From contig NZ_CANLYL010000012.1 in NCBI RefSeq assembly GCF_947495275.1, positions 62,001 through 126,000 of the forward strand: DNA of 64,000 nucleotides. Direction: 5' to 3'. Below, piece by piece: positions 63,629 through 64,000 of this stretch. The DNA comes from an uncultured Roseobacter sp. (GTDB lineage: Bacteria > Pseudomonadota > Alphaproteobacteria > Rhodobacterales > Rhodobacteraceae). Below the pieces are notes generated by a model. That model did no database searches, had not been told where the DNA came from, and saw only the letters and a list, made by a program, of their open reading frames with translations. Position numbers and translations under genes: made by a program. Within the stretch, counting starts at the first letter, position 1, and each line of letters begins with the position of its first letter.

Positions 63629-64000
63629 GCGTCGGCTTCCTTTTCCCGGAGGGAGCCGTGATCGGGGCCCAAGTCCTGACCATGCCGGTTCGGATTGCGC
63701 CGCGCGGCCAATAGATCGAACAACCCTCCAATGCCTTTGGGAGCGAACAGGGTGACTGCCACGAAGGACAAACCCAAAAGCACTGTCCACCAATCCACCC
63801 ACTGGATGCGGTATTCAAGGATGTTTAAATCGGGTGCCTGTCCTCCGGTGAACCAGCTCGATAAGAGCGAAACAAAAGCCGCACCGATGACGGCTCCGTA
63901 AAGCCGCCCACGCCCGCCAATCGCGACCCAGACTGCCAGATAGATAGAGGCAATCGGTGCCAGCTCGGCCGGGTTGATGATCCCTGCCTGCGGATAATAG
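63625..64000 (-). CDS. urtC: Urea ABC transporter permease UrtC, C-terminal part
   Basis: The last 124 codons of a permease lie in the window; the start lies beyond the right edge. The fragment has GIINPAELAPIASIYLAVWV, VAIGGRGRLYGAVIGAAFV and the final helix LLGLSFVAVTLFAPKGIGGL of UrtC/LivM-type permeases, ending in a charged tail. The stop overlaps urtD's ATG. With urtD and urtE it defines the end of a urea-uptake operon continuing to the right. Confidence 0.87.
   Translation of the reverse strand, partial: YYPQAGIINPAELAPIASIYLAVWVAIGGRGRLYGAVIGAAFVSLLSSWFTGGQAPDLNILEYRIQWVDWWTVLLGLSFVAVTLFAPKGIGGLFDLLAARRNPNRHGQDLGPDHGSLREKEADA

Overview
The window looks like chromosomal DNA of a marine alphaproteobacterium of the Roseobacter group (Rhodobacteraceae/Roseobacteraceae). 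Pointers are a DMSP lyase gene (dddP) with every metal ligand in place, a carnitine-degradation operon with the alphaproteobacterial dehydrogenase-thioesterase fusion, a VPLPA-type sorting protein, a non-pyrrolysine MttB homologue, a divergent FliG, and the order yajC-secD-secF-Mth938-ccmABCDG. No prophage, complete insertion sequence, CRISPR array or plasmid function was seen. The only mobile trace is a decayed serine-recombinase tail beside a tRNA-Leu gene.

Layout. 1-4.2 kb: minus-strand glycan-type genes, namely an FkbM-like methyltransferase cut by the window edge, a glycosyltransferase-methyltransferase fusion and a two-module GT2-type protein. 4.5-7.1 kb: a chemoreceptor with a C-terminal adaptor-binding pentapeptide. 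7.1-12.1 kb: metG, an MFS transporter, a YceI protein and a Tas-like aldo/keto reductase. 12.1-17.8 kb: carnitine catabolism, with a divergent GlxA/CdhR-type regulator facing a 3-dehydrocarnitine cleavage enzyme, a lipocalin-like lipoprotein, the carnitine dehydrogenase-betainyl-CoA thioesterase fusion, an SDR and an EamA transporter. 17.8-23.6 kb: Nudix, DUF983, an EF-hand protein, an ECF sigma/putative anti-sigma/metal-sensor cassette, a PleD-like diguanylate cyclase with degenerate receivers, DUF3572 and a HAD phosphatase. 23.7-27.0 kb: an MttB-family methyltransferase, then an H-NOX sensor translationally coupled to its diguanylate cyclase.

27.4-32.7 kb: tRNA-Glu, recJ, glpX, hom, a small lipoprotein and a TetR regulator with a palindromic operator. 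32.9-35.3 kb: a small membrane protein, a reductive-dehalogenase-like iron-sulfur protein and a beta-hydroxyacid dehydrogenase. 35.3-43.8 kb: serS, then yajC/secDF, TauE, Mth938 and ccmABCDG, including a 51-residue ccmD. 43.8-52.3 kb: acnA, DUF1223, an isolated fliG, a TPR protein and a 53-residue secreted protein sharing a cysteine motif with it, purB, two small unknowns and bioY. 52.3-64 kb: an alpha/beta hydrolase-OsmC fusion, the VPLPA protein, dddP, a YigZ protein, glnA-glnB, nnr, a Hint-domain protein, tRNA-Leu, the recombinase remnant and the urea transporter genes urtE, urtD and partial urtC.

Functionally the region joins housekeeping (two tRNA synthetases, protein export, cytochrome c maturation, TCA cycle, purine and glutamine synthesis) with the use of marine methylated osmolytes (carnitine, probably betaines, DMSP) and urea, and with chemotaxis, nitric oxide and c-di-GMP signalling. 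The observations most worth follow-up are the cytoplasmic RdhA-like protein, the H-NOX lacking the usual heme-contact motif, the shared cysteine motif at 48.6-49.4 kb, and the sigma/EF-hand/metal-sensor cassette.
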